A stretch of DNA of 64,000 bases from Lachnospiraceae bacterium (GCA_910574195.1 CAJTBF010000003.1:1-64000), one strand, 5' to 3'. Shown: positions 35,170 through 44,748, counted from the first letter of the stretch. The notes: generated by a model not told the origin, from the sequence alone. Numbers and translations are program-made.

Positions 35170-36744
35170 ATGAAATTATTAAAGCTGGTCATTGTAGATG
35201 ACGAGCCCATTTTATTACAGGGACTGCTGGAAACTTACACATGGAACGAAATGGGGTTTGAAGTGGTCGGAACTGCGCAGAGCGGAGAGAATGCCATCCG
35301 AATTATCCGGGAGAAGCGTCCTCACGTGGTGCTGACAGATATTCGAATGAAGCAGATTACCGGGTTGATGGTCATGGAAGAAATTCAGAAAGCCGGCATC
35401 CACTGCCTGTTTATTGTACTCAGCGCTTACCGGGATTTTGAATATGCACAGCAGGCATGCGACCTGGGCGCCTTTGCATATCTTCTGAAGCCGATCGAAG
35501 AAGAACGGCTGCAGGAAACGATGCAGAACGCATACCATACCTGCATGGAAAAACTTCAGGATGCTGAAAAATATGAAAGCTGGAAACATCTGCTGATGGA
35601 AGATTCCAACAGCTTTCTTCAGGTTGTGGTACAGAAGTATTTACAGAATCAGATTTCCCACGAGAAATTGGAGGAAGTCTTTACGACTCTTCCTGGAGCG
35701 ATTGAAGAAAAAGATCGTTTCATTACCGTCTGTGTCGCACTGGATCTGGCCTATAAAATCACCAATTCTCTGGACTATGAAGCCGCCAGATTCGCCATGC
35801 TGCAGCGCCTGGAACAACACATCCGGGCCTCCTATTTCTTCTGGGAGTTCGAAGGGAAAGAGGATCGTCATATTTTTCTGATCAAGACAAAAGAAAATGC
35901 TGCTGTCCACACATTAAAAACCATACTGGAACAAATCAAAAAAGAACAGAATTCTCCGGTTGTCGCCGCCATTTCCAAACCCTATGTAGGAATCAATGGG
36001 ATACGCCGAAGTTACGAAGAAGCACAGACGCTGTTCCAGATTGCCAGCGCTTCCGGCGCCAGCGCATTTACCGTATCGGAGGAAGTAGATCATATTGCGG
36101 AACAGGTCGACACAGAAGACGGGGAAACTCTGGTGATCAATGCGGAACAGGAGCTCAAAGACGCGTTTATCCACTTGCTGTACAGCCTTCCAAAAGACGA
36201 ACATCTACATATCCAATATCTGCATCGGATGATGATTAAAGCAGAATTTATGTTAAAAGAATCTTATGGAATGACCGACGAATTAAAGGAACAGTTCCAA
36301 AACTACTATTCCAATCTGGCCGGGCTGCATGCGGCCCGCTCCGTAGACGTCTGCTACCAGATTCTGTGCCGCGCCATTGCAGAACGCAAAAAAAGTGCGG
36401 AAAATCAGGACGCACGCTACTTTAAAGATTACATCTCCGTAGCGGTAGCCTATATCGAAGAACATCTGGATGATGAGAATCTGTCCATCGTCTCTGTGGC
36501 AACCCAGATTTATCTGAACCCTGTGTATTTTGGCCGGGTATTTAAAAATACATTTCATATGACGTTCAAAAAATATTTGCTGCAGCAGCGGATGGAGAAA
36601 GCCAAACGGCTTCTGCAAAACGGTACGGACAGTATTGCTTCTATCTGTGAAAAGGTAGGAGTCAGCAATCCCTCTTATTTTTCACACTTATTCAAAGAGT
36701 ATACCGGTATGCTCCCCAGTGAATATAAGAAAGCATTCGAATAA
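35170..36744 (+). CDS. YesN-type response regulator with AraC DNA-binding domain
   Basis: 524 residues. The receiver domain has 'KLVIVDDEPILLQGL', phospho-Asp in 'VVLTDIRMKQITG', 'IVLSAYRDFEYA' and 'YLLKPIEE'. A long middle region of the YesN type follows. The C-terminal about 100 residues are an AraC helix-turn-helix pair ('LSIVSVATQIYLNPVYFGRVFK' and 'SIASICEKVGVSNPSYFSHLFKEYTG'). The start is the ATG with GGGGAG upstream; 24 nt of earlier reading frame lacks a site. The partner kinase follows 75 nt later. It probably activates the sugar transport genes downstream. Confidence 0.92.
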   Translation: MKLLKLVIVDDEPILLQGLLETYTWNEMGFEVVGTAQSGENAIRIIREKRPHVVLTDIRMKQITGLMVMEEIQKAGIHCLFIVLSAYRDFEYAQQACDLGAFAYLLKPIEEERLQETMQNAYHTCMEKLQDAEKYESWKHLLMEDSNSFLQVVVQKYLQNQISHEKLEEVFTTLPGAIEEKDRFITVCVALDLAYKITNSLDYEAARFAMLQRLEQHIRASYFFWEFEGKEDRHIFLIKTKENAAVHTLKTILEQIKKEQNSPVVAAISKPYVGINGIRRSYEEAQTLFQIASASGASAFTVSEEVDHIAEQVDTEDGETLVINAEQELKDAFIHLLYSLPKDEHLHIQYLHRMMIKAEFMLKESYGMTDELKEQFQNYYSNLAGLHAARSVDVCYQILCRAIAERKKSAENQDARYFKDYISVAVAYIEEHLDDENLSIVSVATQIYLNPVYFGRVFKNTFHMTFKKYLLQQRMEKAKRLLQNGTDSIASICEKVGVSNPSYFSHLFKEYTGMLPSEYKKAFE

Positions 36745-36819
36745 ACATGGAAATACAGGCGGGTACAGTCCTTTTACCGGCAAAAACTCTGCCGGAAAAC
36801 AACAGACAAAGGGGACATT

Positions 36820-38601
36820 ATGAAAATAGAAAGCAAAAAGTCCGGAATTCAAAGAAAATATCTGCGCTACACACTGGCGCTTCTCCTTCTGGCGCTTCTC
36901 CTTTCTATTCTGGGAGTCTGGTTTTATCTATACGGAAACCTGACAGAAACAGTCAGCGAAAAATATGAATTTATGGATGAAAAAATGGGGATTTCCATGG
37001 ATCATCTGCTGCGCAGAAGCGACGAGGTTATGGCGGAATGCATTCTCAACGAGGATGTGCAGAACAGTCTGCGGGCCCATCCGCTGGAAGAAGTGGAAAA
37101 AAGTGCACTGAGCAAATATTTTGCCTACATCGACCTGAATCATGTGACGGAATATTGCTATGTTGACAATAATCAAAACCTTTATACCAGATCCTACTCC
37201 AAAATCGGATATGAAGATTTTGTCGAAAGCGGCTTTGAAGCATTCCTTGGAGATTCTTACGCAAAAACCCAATGGTTCTGGACGAAGGACACCCTGTTCA
37301 AAACAGGAAGAAAAGAATTCTTCATCGGACGGTATGTACGCAGTATGGAATATGCCCATCCTCCGGGCATGCTGTTTCTGAAAATGAACGAAAATTTTCT
37401 GGGCGAGATCGTAGAACAGGAGCGGGGACTGACAGAAGACATCCGCGTGGGGATCACCGATTCAAAAGGGAACCTGTGTATGTCCTGGGGAACGGCGCAA
37501 ACAGAAGAACTGACAGAAGCCTGTGAAAAAATTGCCGCCTGCGAAAATCTCGAAAATTCCGGGATGATTCTGGAGGGAGAACGGATCAAAAGCGGTGTAC
37601 TCTCCGCCTACTATCAGGCCGACAGCGGTCTGTCCATTTTTCTTCTTGTACCGGATCACGTCCTCACCGCCGGGATTCACCGGATTCTGTTCGTCATCGT
37701 CGGCATCTATCTTCTGGTTATGCTCATCGCCGTCGTCATCAGTATTTATTTCTCCAGAAGATTCACCCGGCCGATTCAGGAAATCAACCGGGCTATGACC
37801 GGATTTGACGGGCAGAATTTCAGCCGTACCATCCACCTGGATACTCATACGGAACTGGACCAGATCGGCCAGTCATACAACGAAATGCTGCAAAAGATTG
37901 CACATCTGTTACAGGAAATCAAAACCCAGGAAAAAGAACTCCGGACCAGTGAATTGAATATGCTGATCAGCCAGATCAATCCGCATTTTTTGTATAATAC
38001 ACTGGATACAATCTATATGCTGGCAAGGATCAACAAAGAAGAGACCACCATGAAGATGATCCAGGCTCTCTCCAGATACCTGCGTCTTTCCCTCAGTAAA
38101 GGAAATGATATTGTCACCGTGGAGGATGAGCTGGAAAATGTTAAAAGTTATATGGAAATTCAGCAGATCCGTAACCAAAGTCTGTTTCAGTATGAGATCC
38201 GGTGCGAAGTGGATCCACAACAAACATGGATTCTGAAACTGATTTTACAGCCCCTCGTGGAAAATGCAATCAAATACGGATTCTGTGAAATTTACGAGGG
38301 GGGCCTAATCCGGATCTGTGTACAGGAATTCAATCACTGCCTGGAACTCTCCGTATTTAACAGCGGTGTTTCCATCGCACAGGAAGTACAGGGAAAAGTA
38401 AACGCATTAAACGGAAAAGCATTTTCCGAAATCAAAGATTGTTTCCCGGACAAACAGGGCGGATATGGGGTAACCAATGTCATAACCAGGCTGCGATTAA
38501 AATATGGGGAGGATGTACAATTTTGTTATGAAGCAGAAGAAGAAGGTACGCTCTGCCGGATTCGGATTCCGGACGACGGCAGAGAAAACAAAGATTTATA
38601 A
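36820..38601 (+). CDS. YesM-type sensor histidine kinase
   Basis: 593 residues. Two membrane spans (about 18-40 and 288-312) enclose a large extracellular sensor domain of Cache type. A HAMP linker ('RRFTRPIQEINRAM') leads to the His_kinase region with phospho-His in 'ISQINPHFLYNTLDTIYML' and an ATPase domain with 'LQPLVENAIKYG' and 'GGYGVTNVITRL'. AAAGGGG precedes the ATG. The last 74 nt overlap the binding-protein gene, which implies co-expression of kinase and binding protein. Confidence 0.92.
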   Translation: MKIESKKSGIQRKYLRYTLALLLLALLLSILGVWFYLYGNLTETVSEKYEFMDEKMGISMDHLLRRSDEVMAECILNEDVQNSLRAHPLEEVEKSALSKYFAYIDLNHVTEYCYVDNNQNLYTRSYSKIGYEDFVESGFEAFLGDSYAKTQWFWTKDTLFKTGRKEFFIGRYVRSMEYAHPPGMLFLKMNENFLGEIVEQERGLTEDIRVGITDSKGNLCMSWGTAQTEELTEACEKIAACENLENSGMILEGERIKSGVLSAYYQADSGLSIFLLVPDHVLTAGIHRILFVIVGIYLLVMLIAVVISIYFSRRFTRPIQEINRAMTGFDGQNFSRTIHLDTHTELDQIGQSYNEMLQKIAHLLQEIKTQEKELRTSELNMLISQINPHFLYNTLDTIYMLARINKEETTMKMIQALSRYLRLSLSKGNDIVTVEDELENVKSYMEIQQIRNQSLFQYEIRCEVDPQQTWILKLILQPLVENAIKYGFCEIYEGGLIRICVQEFNHCLELSVFNSGVSIAQEVQGKVNALNGKAFSEIKDCFPDKQGGYGVTNVITRLRLKYGEDVQFCYEAEEEGTLCRIRIPDDGRENKDL

Positions 38602-39886
38602 AAAAAGGAACGCCGGGCTGTGCGGTATCCTGCTTTTTGTCCTTTTTATCCTTAGCTGTACAGGCTGTACGGAAGGAAAAAGCAAAGTCTCTTCTCAAAA
38701 AAAGACGGAAGAGGTAGACATTCCGGTCATCTTTACCGTGAATCCAACTACCGGAAAAAGGAGCAACGAAGAGCTTGCCAATGCTTTTAATGCCAGATAT
38801 AAGGGAACTTATCATGTGGAAGTGGAATGGATCATGGAGACGGAGGAAGAATACCGGCAGAATTTAAAGCGTTTGAATGTAACAGACGCACTTCCGGCAG
38901 TCATCACGGATCTGCGGATGCTCCCCTCTTTTTATCAGATGATGATCAAGGAGGAACGACTGTTGAATCTTGCGCCTTTTCTCTTTTCGGATGAAGAATG
39001 GATGGAACGGATTGAACCGGTAGTTCTGGACGGATGTATGGAGTCCGAAGAAGAAATCTATCTGGCCCCCATCAGTACCGCCGCTTTTTCCTGTTCCGGA
39101 ATGTTCTGGAATCAGGAGTTGTTCGCACAAGCCGGTATTTCGGAATTTCCCGTCACCTGGAGCGAGTTCTGGGACTGCTGTGAACGGCTTTCCGCCAGAG
39201 GAATCACGCCTTTGGCGCTGCACACGGAAGGAACCGCCTGGGCGCCTATGCTGGCGGCAACGGCAGAATTGGCGGATACAGAAGACGGCGCCGCATTTAT
39301 GAAGCAGTTCTTTCCGGAAAGTTATCAGAATGCCAACGGAATTCAACTGGCCGAAACATTAAAAAGATTATTTCAATATACAACGGCGGATGCCATGCAT
39401 ACCGATTTTGATGTGGCATTTACCAACTTTTTTTCAGGAAAAGCCGCCATGATTCCCAACGGATACTGGATGATCGAACAGATTCCGGAAGAACAAAAAG
39501 AAAAGATCCGTTTTTCCGCTTTTCCGGGAAATAAACTTGTTTCTTCCACGGAGACCTTCGGCTGGGCCGTCGTATCCGGTTATCCAAAAGACGTCCAAAA
39601 AGGCGCCGTCGAATTTTTAAAATTCAGAACTTATTTTAATCAGAAAGAAAAGCAACAGTTAATTGAATCCGGAAAGGAATCGGACAATCCAACAACAAGG
39701 GATTACATCCAAACCTTTTTGAACAATCCGCAGATTGTACCCAACTATCAGGTAAAATGGAACTCCATTCTACAGGAAGAAACACTGGGAGACTCGCTTC
39801 CGGAATTGGTAAAAGGAAAAATAACAACTCAGGAATTTCTTGAAAAAATGGATGAAAGTATCCTCCAATTCCAAAAAGAACAATGA
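38528..39886 (+). CDS. Sugar-type solute-binding lipoprotein, probable sensing partner of the kinase
   Basis: 452 residues. A basic N-terminus, a hydrophobic stretch (about 32-43) and cysteines in 'FILSCTGCTEG' suggest a lipoprotein, though the lipobox is imperfect (ILSC or CTGC). The mature part is a family 1 extracellular binding protein ('VPVIFTVNP' region, 'NELFAQAGISEFPVTWSEFWDCCERL', 'FFSGKAAMIPNGYWMIEQI'). Start choice is hard: the ATG used is 15 nt after GGGGAGG, and two earlier ATGs overlap that box. It is encoded with the two-component pair and apart from the permeases, so it may present ligand to the kinase as in known three-component systems. Confidence 0.82.
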   Translation: MKQKKKVRSAGFGFRTTAEKTKIYKKRNAGLCGILLFVLFILSCTGCTEGKSKVSSQKKTEEVDIPVIFTVNPTTGKRSNEELANAFNARYKGTYHVEVEWIMETEEEYRQNLKRLNVTDALPAVITDLRMLPSFYQMMIKEERLLNLAPFLFSDEEWMERIEPVVLDGCMESEEEIYLAPISTAAFSCSGMFWNQELFAQAGISEFPVTWSEFWDCCERLSARGITPLALHTEGTAWAPMLAATAELADTEDGAAFMKQFFPESYQNANGIQLAETLKRLFQYTTADAMHTDFDVAFTNFFSGKAAMIPNGYWMIEQIPEEQKEKIRFSAFPGNKLVSSTETFGWAVVSGYPKDVQKGAVEFLKFRTYFNQKEKQQLIESGKESDNPTTRDYIQTFLNNPQIVPNYQVKWNSILQEETLGDSLPELVKGKITTQEFLEKMDESILQFQKEQ

Positions 39887-40005
39887 TAGTATTCTTTTTA
39901 CTATTTTAAGTTTTGAATTTGTTATAGAAATTCTCTTTTTGCTGATACTATACTTTTACAGTAACCAAATCACAAACTAAAGTTTCAGGAAAGAGGGAGA
40001 TCATT

Positions 40006-41343
40006 ATGAAAAACAAAAAAAGATGGCTGACACTTGGTCTTGTTACCGCAATGACAGTTACAGCGCTGGCCGGCTGCGGCGGCAATAACGGTGCCGGCAG
40101 CAGCGACGGCGGCGCAGAAGGCGGAGGCAGCGATGCCGGATCCGGCTCTGTGTATTATCTGAATTTCAAACCGGAGCAGGATCCGCAGTGGCAGGAACTT
40201 GCAAAGGCTTACACCGAAGAAACAGGTGTGGAAGTCACTGTAGTAACGGCCGCTTCCGGTGAATATGAAACAACTCTGATGAGTGAGATGGGAAAGAGCG
40301 GCGCTCCCACCATGTTCCAGGTAAACGGACCGGTTGGTCTGGCCAACTGGAAAGATTACTGCTACGATCTGTCCGGTTCTGACGTTTATAAAGAACTGAC
40401 CAGCGAAGATTTTGCATTAAAAGACGGAGATTCCGTAGCCGGTATCGCTTATGTGGTAGAGTCCTACGGCCTGATCACCAATAAAACCTTACTGGACAAG
40501 GCGGGGTACAAAGTAGAAGATATCCAGTCCTTTGACGATTTGAAAAAGGTGGCGGAAGATATTACGGCCCGCAAGGATGAACTTGGATTTTCTGCATTTT
40601 CCTCCGCAGGTATGGACGGTTCCTCCGACTGGCGTTTTAAAACTCATCTGGCAAACCTTCCCATCTATTTCGAATATCAGGATGAAGGAATCGGAACCAC
40701 AGACGCCATCAAAGGAACCTATCTGGACAACTATCGTGCCATGTGGGATCTGTATATCAACAACAGTACCTGTCAGCCTTCCGAACTGGCCGCAAAGACC
40801 GGCGACGATTCCAGAAACGAATTTTTGAACAAAGAGGCGGTCTTTTTCCAGAACGGCTCCTGGGAATATGGGAACCTGACAAAAGACGGTACCTTTACTG
40901 ACGAAGATCTGTCGATGATTCCGATCTATTTCGGCGTTGGCGATGAAGCAAATCAGGGCCTGTGTACCGGTACCGAGAACTACTGGTGTGTGAATAACGG
41001 CGCGGACGAAGCGGATATTCAGGCAACGCTGGATTTCATGAACTGGTGTGTCACCTCCGAAATCGGAACAAAGACAATGGGCGAAGACATGGGATTCGTC
41101 ATTCCGTTCAAGAACGCGGTAGAATCTCCAAACCTGTTTGTAAAAGAAGACGTAGCTATGACCGAAGCCGGCAAGAAACCTGTATCATGGAACTTCCCGA
41201 CCATGCCGTCCGAAGAATGGAAAAACGGGGTAGGTTCCGCTCTGACCGCTTATGCGGCAGATCCCTCCGATGCAAACTGGGATGCCGTAGTCTCCGCTTT
41301 TGTGGATGGATGGGCAACCGAATATGAACTTGCAAATCCGTAA
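40006..41343 (+). CDS. Carbohydrate ABC transporter substrate-binding lipoprotein
   Basis: 445 residues. Signal peptide with lipobox LAGC (Cys 24), then a Gly/Ser/Asp-rich linker of about 25 residues and a family 1 binding protein fold ('FKPEQDPQWQELAKAYTEETGVEVTV', 'SYGLITNKTLLDKAGY', 'FLNKEAVFFQNGSWEYGNL'). It should capture an oligosaccharide for the two permeases downstream. GAAAGAGGGAG precedes the ATG. A terminator-like hairpin after it probably makes it more abundant than the permeases. No cognate ATPase is encoded here, so a shared MsmK-type ATPase is likely. Confidence 0.93.
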   Translation: MKNKKRWLTLGLVTAMTVTALAGCGGNNGAGSSDGGAEGGGSDAGSGSVYYLNFKPEQDPQWQELAKAYTEETGVEVTVVTAASGEYETTLMSEMGKSGAPTMFQVNGPVGLANWKDYCYDLSGSDVYKELTSEDFALKDGDSVAGIAYVVESYGLITNKTLLDKAGYKVEDIQSFDDLKKVAEDITARKDELGFSAFSSAGMDGSSDWRFKTHLANLPIYFEYQDEGIGTTDAIKGTYLDNYRAMWDLYINNSTCQPSELAAKTGDDSRNEFLNKEAVFFQNGSWEYGNLTKDGTFTDEDLSMIPIYFGVGDEANQGLCTGTENYWCVNNGADEADIQATLDFMNWCVTSEIGTKTMGEDMGFVIPFKNAVESPNLFVKEDVAMTEAGKKPVSWNFPTMPSEEWKNGVGSALTAYAADPSDANWDAVVSAFVDGWATEYELANP

Positions 41344-41383
41344 AGAATATCAAAATATTCGAATTGAAAAAAGAACCAGAAAA

Positions 41384-41412
41384 GACAGGCAGCGCTCCTG
41401 CCTGTCTTTTTT
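41384..41412 (+). terminator. Intra-operon terminator-like hairpin
   Basis: GACAGGCAG, a 5-nt loop and CTGCCTGTC followed by six T residues. It lies between binding protein and permease genes, so it probably lets only part of transcription through. Confidence 0.85.
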
Positions 41413-41520
41413 GACACATTTTGTCAGACGATATAACAAAATCTTTCTGATCATGCGGAAACTTTGCTGCGGCAATATTTCTGCACACTATAGTATGAAA
41501 AGTTATCAAGGAGAGAAATT

Positions 41521-42372
41521 ATGGAGAAAGCATTAAAACGTTACGCGCCCATTTTTGTACTGCCGACGTTTCTTGCCTTTGTAATCGGTTTTATTCTTCC
41601 GTTCTTACAGGGCCTGTATCTTTCATTCTGTAAGTTTACAACTGTGGAAAATGCACAATGGGTAGGGATTTCCAATTATATTGCAGCGATAAAGGATACC
41701 TCCTTTACCGATTCTTTTACATTTACCTTGATGTTTACCGTGGTTTCCATTCTGGCAATCAACGTAATCGCATTCGCGCTGGCGCTGCTGCTGACACAGA
41801 AACTGGCCGGCACCAACATCTTCCGCACCATCTTTTTTATGCCGAACCTGATCGGCGGAATCGTACTCGGATATATCTGGCAGATCCTGATTAACTGTAT
41901 CCTGTCCATTACGGCACAACCGCTGCTTGCATTGAATAAACCGGCCGGATACTGGGGATTGATCATTCTGATGTGCTGGCAGCAGATTGGATATATGATG
42001 ATTATTTATATCGCAGGACTGCAAAACGTACCGGAAGATCTGATTGAGGCCGCTTTTATCGACGGAGCCGGAAAATGGGACGCTCTGTGGCGGATCAAAA
42101 TTCCCATGGTCATGTCTTCCATCACAATCTGTGTATTTCTGACACTGACCAATTCCTTCAAACTGTTTGATCAGAACCTGGCGTTGACAGGCGGAGATCC
42201 GAACCATACCACCGAAATGCTTGCCCTGAATATCTTCCAGACCTTCTACGCCCGTTCCGGTATGCAGTGGAAGGGCTATGGACAGGCAAAGGCCGTCATT
42301 TTCTGTGCACTTGTTATTTTGATTTCTATGCTCCAGCTAAGAGCAACACGTTCCAGGGAGGTGCAGCAATAA
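41521..42372 (+). CDS. Sugar ABC transporter permease (MalF/UgpA type)
   Basis: 283 residues with six membrane spans. The EAA loop 'EAAFIDGAGKWDALWRIKIPMV' marks the ATPase contact site of carbohydrate importers. AAGGAG lies 7 nt upstream of the ATG. Its stop overlaps the start of the second permease (TAATG). Together they should form the importer channel fed by the upstream binding protein. Confidence 0.94.
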   Translation: MEKALKRYAPIFVLPTFLAFVIGFILPFLQGLYLSFCKFTTVENAQWVGISNYIAAIKDTSFTDSFTFTLMFTVVSILAINVIAFALALLLTQKLAGTNIFRTIFFMPNLIGGIVLGYIWQILINCILSITAQPLLALNKPAGYWGLIILMCWQQIGYMMIIYIAGLQNVPEDLIEAAFIDGAGKWDALWRIKIPMVMSSITICVFLTLTNSFKLFDQNLALTGGDPNHTTEMLALNIFQTFYARSGMQWKGYGQAKAVIFCALVILISMLQLRATRSREVQQ

Positions 42373-43211
42373 TGAAAAAAAGAAAAAGTTCCGGTCTTGT
42401 ATGGACCATTATCCTGACAATCGCCGCCCTCCTCTGGGTGTATCCGATCTTTATGATCCTGTTTAATTCTCTGAAAAAGGAATCCGCTATCAATACTGCT
42501 TCCGCCTTTTCACTGCCTGTGCCGGATACCTTTGCCGGATTTGAGAATTATATCAATGCCATCGGATCCAAAGGATTCCTAAGCAGTCTGACCTTCAGTT
42601 TATTCATTACGCTGACTTCTGTCGCGGCAATCCTCATCTGCTGCTCCATGTGTGCATGGTATATCACCCGCGTAAACGGCAAACTCTCGCAGATCCTGTA
42701 TTATCTGTTTGTCTTTTCCATGGTGGTTCCTTTCCAAATGGTCATGTTCACCTTATCTCAGACAGCGGATCGTCTGAAACTGAACACCCCATGGAATATC
42801 TGGGTAATCTACCTGGGGTTCGGCGCCGGACTTGCCGTATTCATGTTCTGCGGATTCGTCAAATCGATTCCCGTAGAGGTGGAGGAAGCCGCCATGATTG
42901 ACGGCTGCAATCCGTTACAGACTTTCTTTCTGATCGATATTCACATTCTGAAACCGACCATGATCTCGGTGGGAATTCTGGAAGCCATGTGGGTATGGAA
43001 TGATTACCTGCTTCCCACATTGGTTCTGGACATTAAAAAGTACAAAACCATCCCTATGCTGATCCAATACTTCCGCGGAAGTTATGGAAAAGTGGAAATG
43101 GGACCCATGATGGCAAGTATTATGCTGACGGTCATTCCGATTATTATTGTTTATCTGGCCGGACAGAAATATATCATCAAAGGCGTTGCCGCGGGAGCGG
43201 TGAAAGGTTAA
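42372..43211 (+). CDS. Sugar ABC transporter permease (MalG/UgpE type)
   Basis: 279 residues with six spans. The EAA loop 'EVEEAAMIDGCNPLQTFFLIDIHIL' is present, and the C-terminus ends in 'IIKGVAAGAVKG', typical of MalG-type permeases. The ATG with GGGAGGTGC upstream is chosen; the frame is open for 105 nt further but inside the MalF-type gene. It is the last gene of the operon and is followed by two hairpins. Confidence 0.94.
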   Translation: MKKRKSSGLVWTIILTIAALLWVYPIFMILFNSLKKESAINTASAFSLPVPDTFAGFENYINAIGSKGFLSSLTFSLFITLTSVAAILICCSMCAWYITRVNGKLSQILYYLFVFSMVVPFQMVMFTLSQTADRLKLNTPWNIWVIYLGFGAGLAVFMFCGFVKSIPVEVEEAAMIDGCNPLQTFFLIDIHILKPTMISVGILEAMWVWNDYLLPTLVLDIKKYKTIPMLIQYFRGSYGKVEMGPMMASIMLTVIPIIIVYLAGQKYIIKGVAAGAVKG

Positions 43212-43219
43212 GGTTTGGT

Positions 43220-43260
43220 GAAACATATTACATACCGTTATCCTGTATGTAATATGTTTC
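43220..43260. repeat. Perfect 16-bp inverted repeat after the permease operon
   Basis: GAAACATATTACATAC, a 9-nt loop and its exact complement, starting 9 nt after the stop codon. There is no T run, so it is not a classic terminator. It may protect the mRNA 3' end or be a protein binding site. Confidence 0.7.
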
Positions 43261-43298
43261 GTACCAGCCAATACTTTGTGTCTGACACAGTATAAAAG

Positions 43299-43342
43299 GA
43301 GCGGTGTCCTGTCAAAATTTTCTGCAGGTCACCGCTCTTTTT
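43299..43342. terminator. Strong terminator between convergent genes
   Basis: GAGCGGTG-T-CCTG pairs with CAGG-T-CACCGCTC and is followed by five T residues. It ends the sugar transport operon; the minus-strand YjbR-EVE gene stops 15 nt further on, so it may serve both. Confidence 0.88.
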
Positions 43343-43356
43343 CAAAAATCTTTTTT

Positions 43357-44124
43357 CTATAAATGCAGTTCATAGCTTAAGCTGTTGGGGACTCCCCTTG
43401 GTCCGCGTATCGCATAAATCCCGTATTCTTCTTTCAACCTCTGAAAAGAAAACTGCTTCGGATCATACTTTTGCAGCAACTGTATCTTCATCAGCGTCGT
43501 GATTATCAGATTCTTGTCCCGATAGTCATAAGGAATATCTGCCTCCACCACCTTACACTGATAGAGAATCGCCGACACCGGAGCCGCAACATACATAAAA
43601 ACGGTATCTCCGACTTTCACACTGCTGCTCTGCTTCCATGCAATCACTTCCGCATGAGCAAAGGCATCCTCAATATCAAAAAATTTCGGGTTTGCCGGAA
43701 CAATCCATTCTTTCGGCGGACGATACTTCTCCCGCTTTTTCTTTGACGCCGTCGCCGTAAAACTCCGGTCAATCAAATCATAAATCTTACTTTCCTCTAC
43801 GGTACCGTCCAGAACAACTGTAATCCAATGTTCTTTGTTCATATGATATGCGGGAAATATCCCTTCTTCCTGCAGCAGTACCTCCCGAAACATGGGATCA
43901 TCGATCTTCAAATTCACTGCGTCCACATAACCGTTCCCCGAAAGTCTCAACTTTTCTCTGCCGACACACATAGCCAGCGCAAACCATTTCCGATTGTCAC
44001 TGTGCCGAAACACCGCGCCGGTATGATCATTCTTCCACGGATATTCCGGAGAAGTTTTGTATTTCTCTTTGATATATGCAAAAATTGTCTCCCGCATCGC
44101 TTTCTCTCTCCATTCTTCATCCAT
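43357..44124 (-). CDS. YjbR/MmcQ domain fused to an EVE-like domain
   Basis: 255 residues. The N-terminal about 120 residues are YjbR/MmcQ-like ('TSPEYPWKNDHTGAVFRHSDNRKWFALAM', 'PAYHMNKEHWITVVLDG'). The C-terminal half ('KEWIVPANPKFFDIEDAF...VIAWKQSSSVKVGDTVFMYVAAPVSAILYQCKV') is EVE/PUA-like, a fold that often binds modified nucleotides in RNA or DNA. The first ATG is used; a second at codon 10 with GGAGAG upstream is possible. It starts 15 nt after the NUDIX stop, so the two form an operon. Function unknown. Confidence 0.8.
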   Translation of the reverse strand: MDEEWREKAMRETIFAYIKEKYKTSPEYPWKNDHTGAVFRHSDNRKWFALAMCVGREKLRLSGNGYVDAVNLKIDDPMFREVLLQEEGIFPAYHMNKEHWITVVLDGTVEESKIYDLIDRSFTATASKKKREKYRPPKEWIVPANPKFFDIEDAFAHAEVIAWKQSSSVKVGDTVFMYVAAPVSAILYQCKVVEADIPYDYRDKNLIITTLMKIQLLQKYDPKQFSFQRLKEEYGIYAIRGPRGVPNSLSYELHL

Positions 44125-44139
44125 CCTTTACGAGCCGTT

Positions 44140-44748
44140 TCATCCTCTTTGCGACAATAGCCATGCCATAATATGAACCGCTTGCTGAAAACCACCCTTT
44201 TCTATCAACGTTTCCAGCTCTCTGCCATTATATTTCCTGACATGCAGAAATTCTGTCTCGTCCAGGCGCTGCTCTCCCGATTTCCGGCAATTCTTCGCGG
44301 TAAAAATGAACGCGTAATTATCGGCTATGGTAGCATTGGAAGGTACGGTAAGTAAATGTTCCCATTCCTCCGACTGATAACCGGTTTCCTCCAGCAGTTC
44401 TCTCTTTGCCGCTGCCAGCGCATCTTCCGAAAAGGCCGGATTCCCTTCCTTCCCCCCTGCCCGTTCAATCCCGCCTGCCGGAAATTCCGTCGTTACCTCT
44501 TTGATTCCCTGCCGGAACTGCCGAACGCAAAGATAGTTTCCCTCCTCATCCGACGCGACAATCACCACATAATCTCTGCGGCTGTAGCTATAATATGGTT
44601 TAAACACGCTTCCGTCCGGAAAACGATAAGAGGACCGTCGGAAATCTATCCATTCATCCTGAACAATATGTTCCGTATGAATTTCCTCCCACTCCAGATT
44701 TTCTTCACTCTGTATTTCATCCTGTCTTTTCTCTTTTTCTGAATTCAA
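44140..44748 (-). CDS. NUDIX hydrolase, ADP-ribose pyrophosphatase-like
   Basis: 202 residues. The Nudix box is 'GGIERAGG...DALAAAKRELLEETGY' with the REllEEtG core intact and an insert between its halves. The N-terminal 'YSRRDYVVIVASDEEGNYLCVRQFRQG' is the beta region of ADP-ribose/nucleoside-diphosphate hydrolases. Start is TTG, supported by GGAGG 7 nt upstream. Substrate not determined. Confidence 0.88.
   Translation of the reverse strand: MNSEKEKRQDEIQSEENLEWEEIHTEHIVQDEWIDFRRSSYRFPDGSVFKPYYSYSRRDYVVIVASDEEGNYLCVRQFRQGIKEVTTEFPAGGIERAGGKEGNPAFSEDALAAAKRELLEETGYQSEEWEHLLTVPSNATIADNYAFIFTAKNCRKSGEQRLDETEFLHVRKYNGRELETLIEKGGFQQAVHIMAWLLSQRG

Noticed and set aside
43220-43260. Riboswitch or intrinsic terminator
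   Set aside because: It is a single perfect hairpin downstream of a stop codon, without a T run or any further conserved structure.
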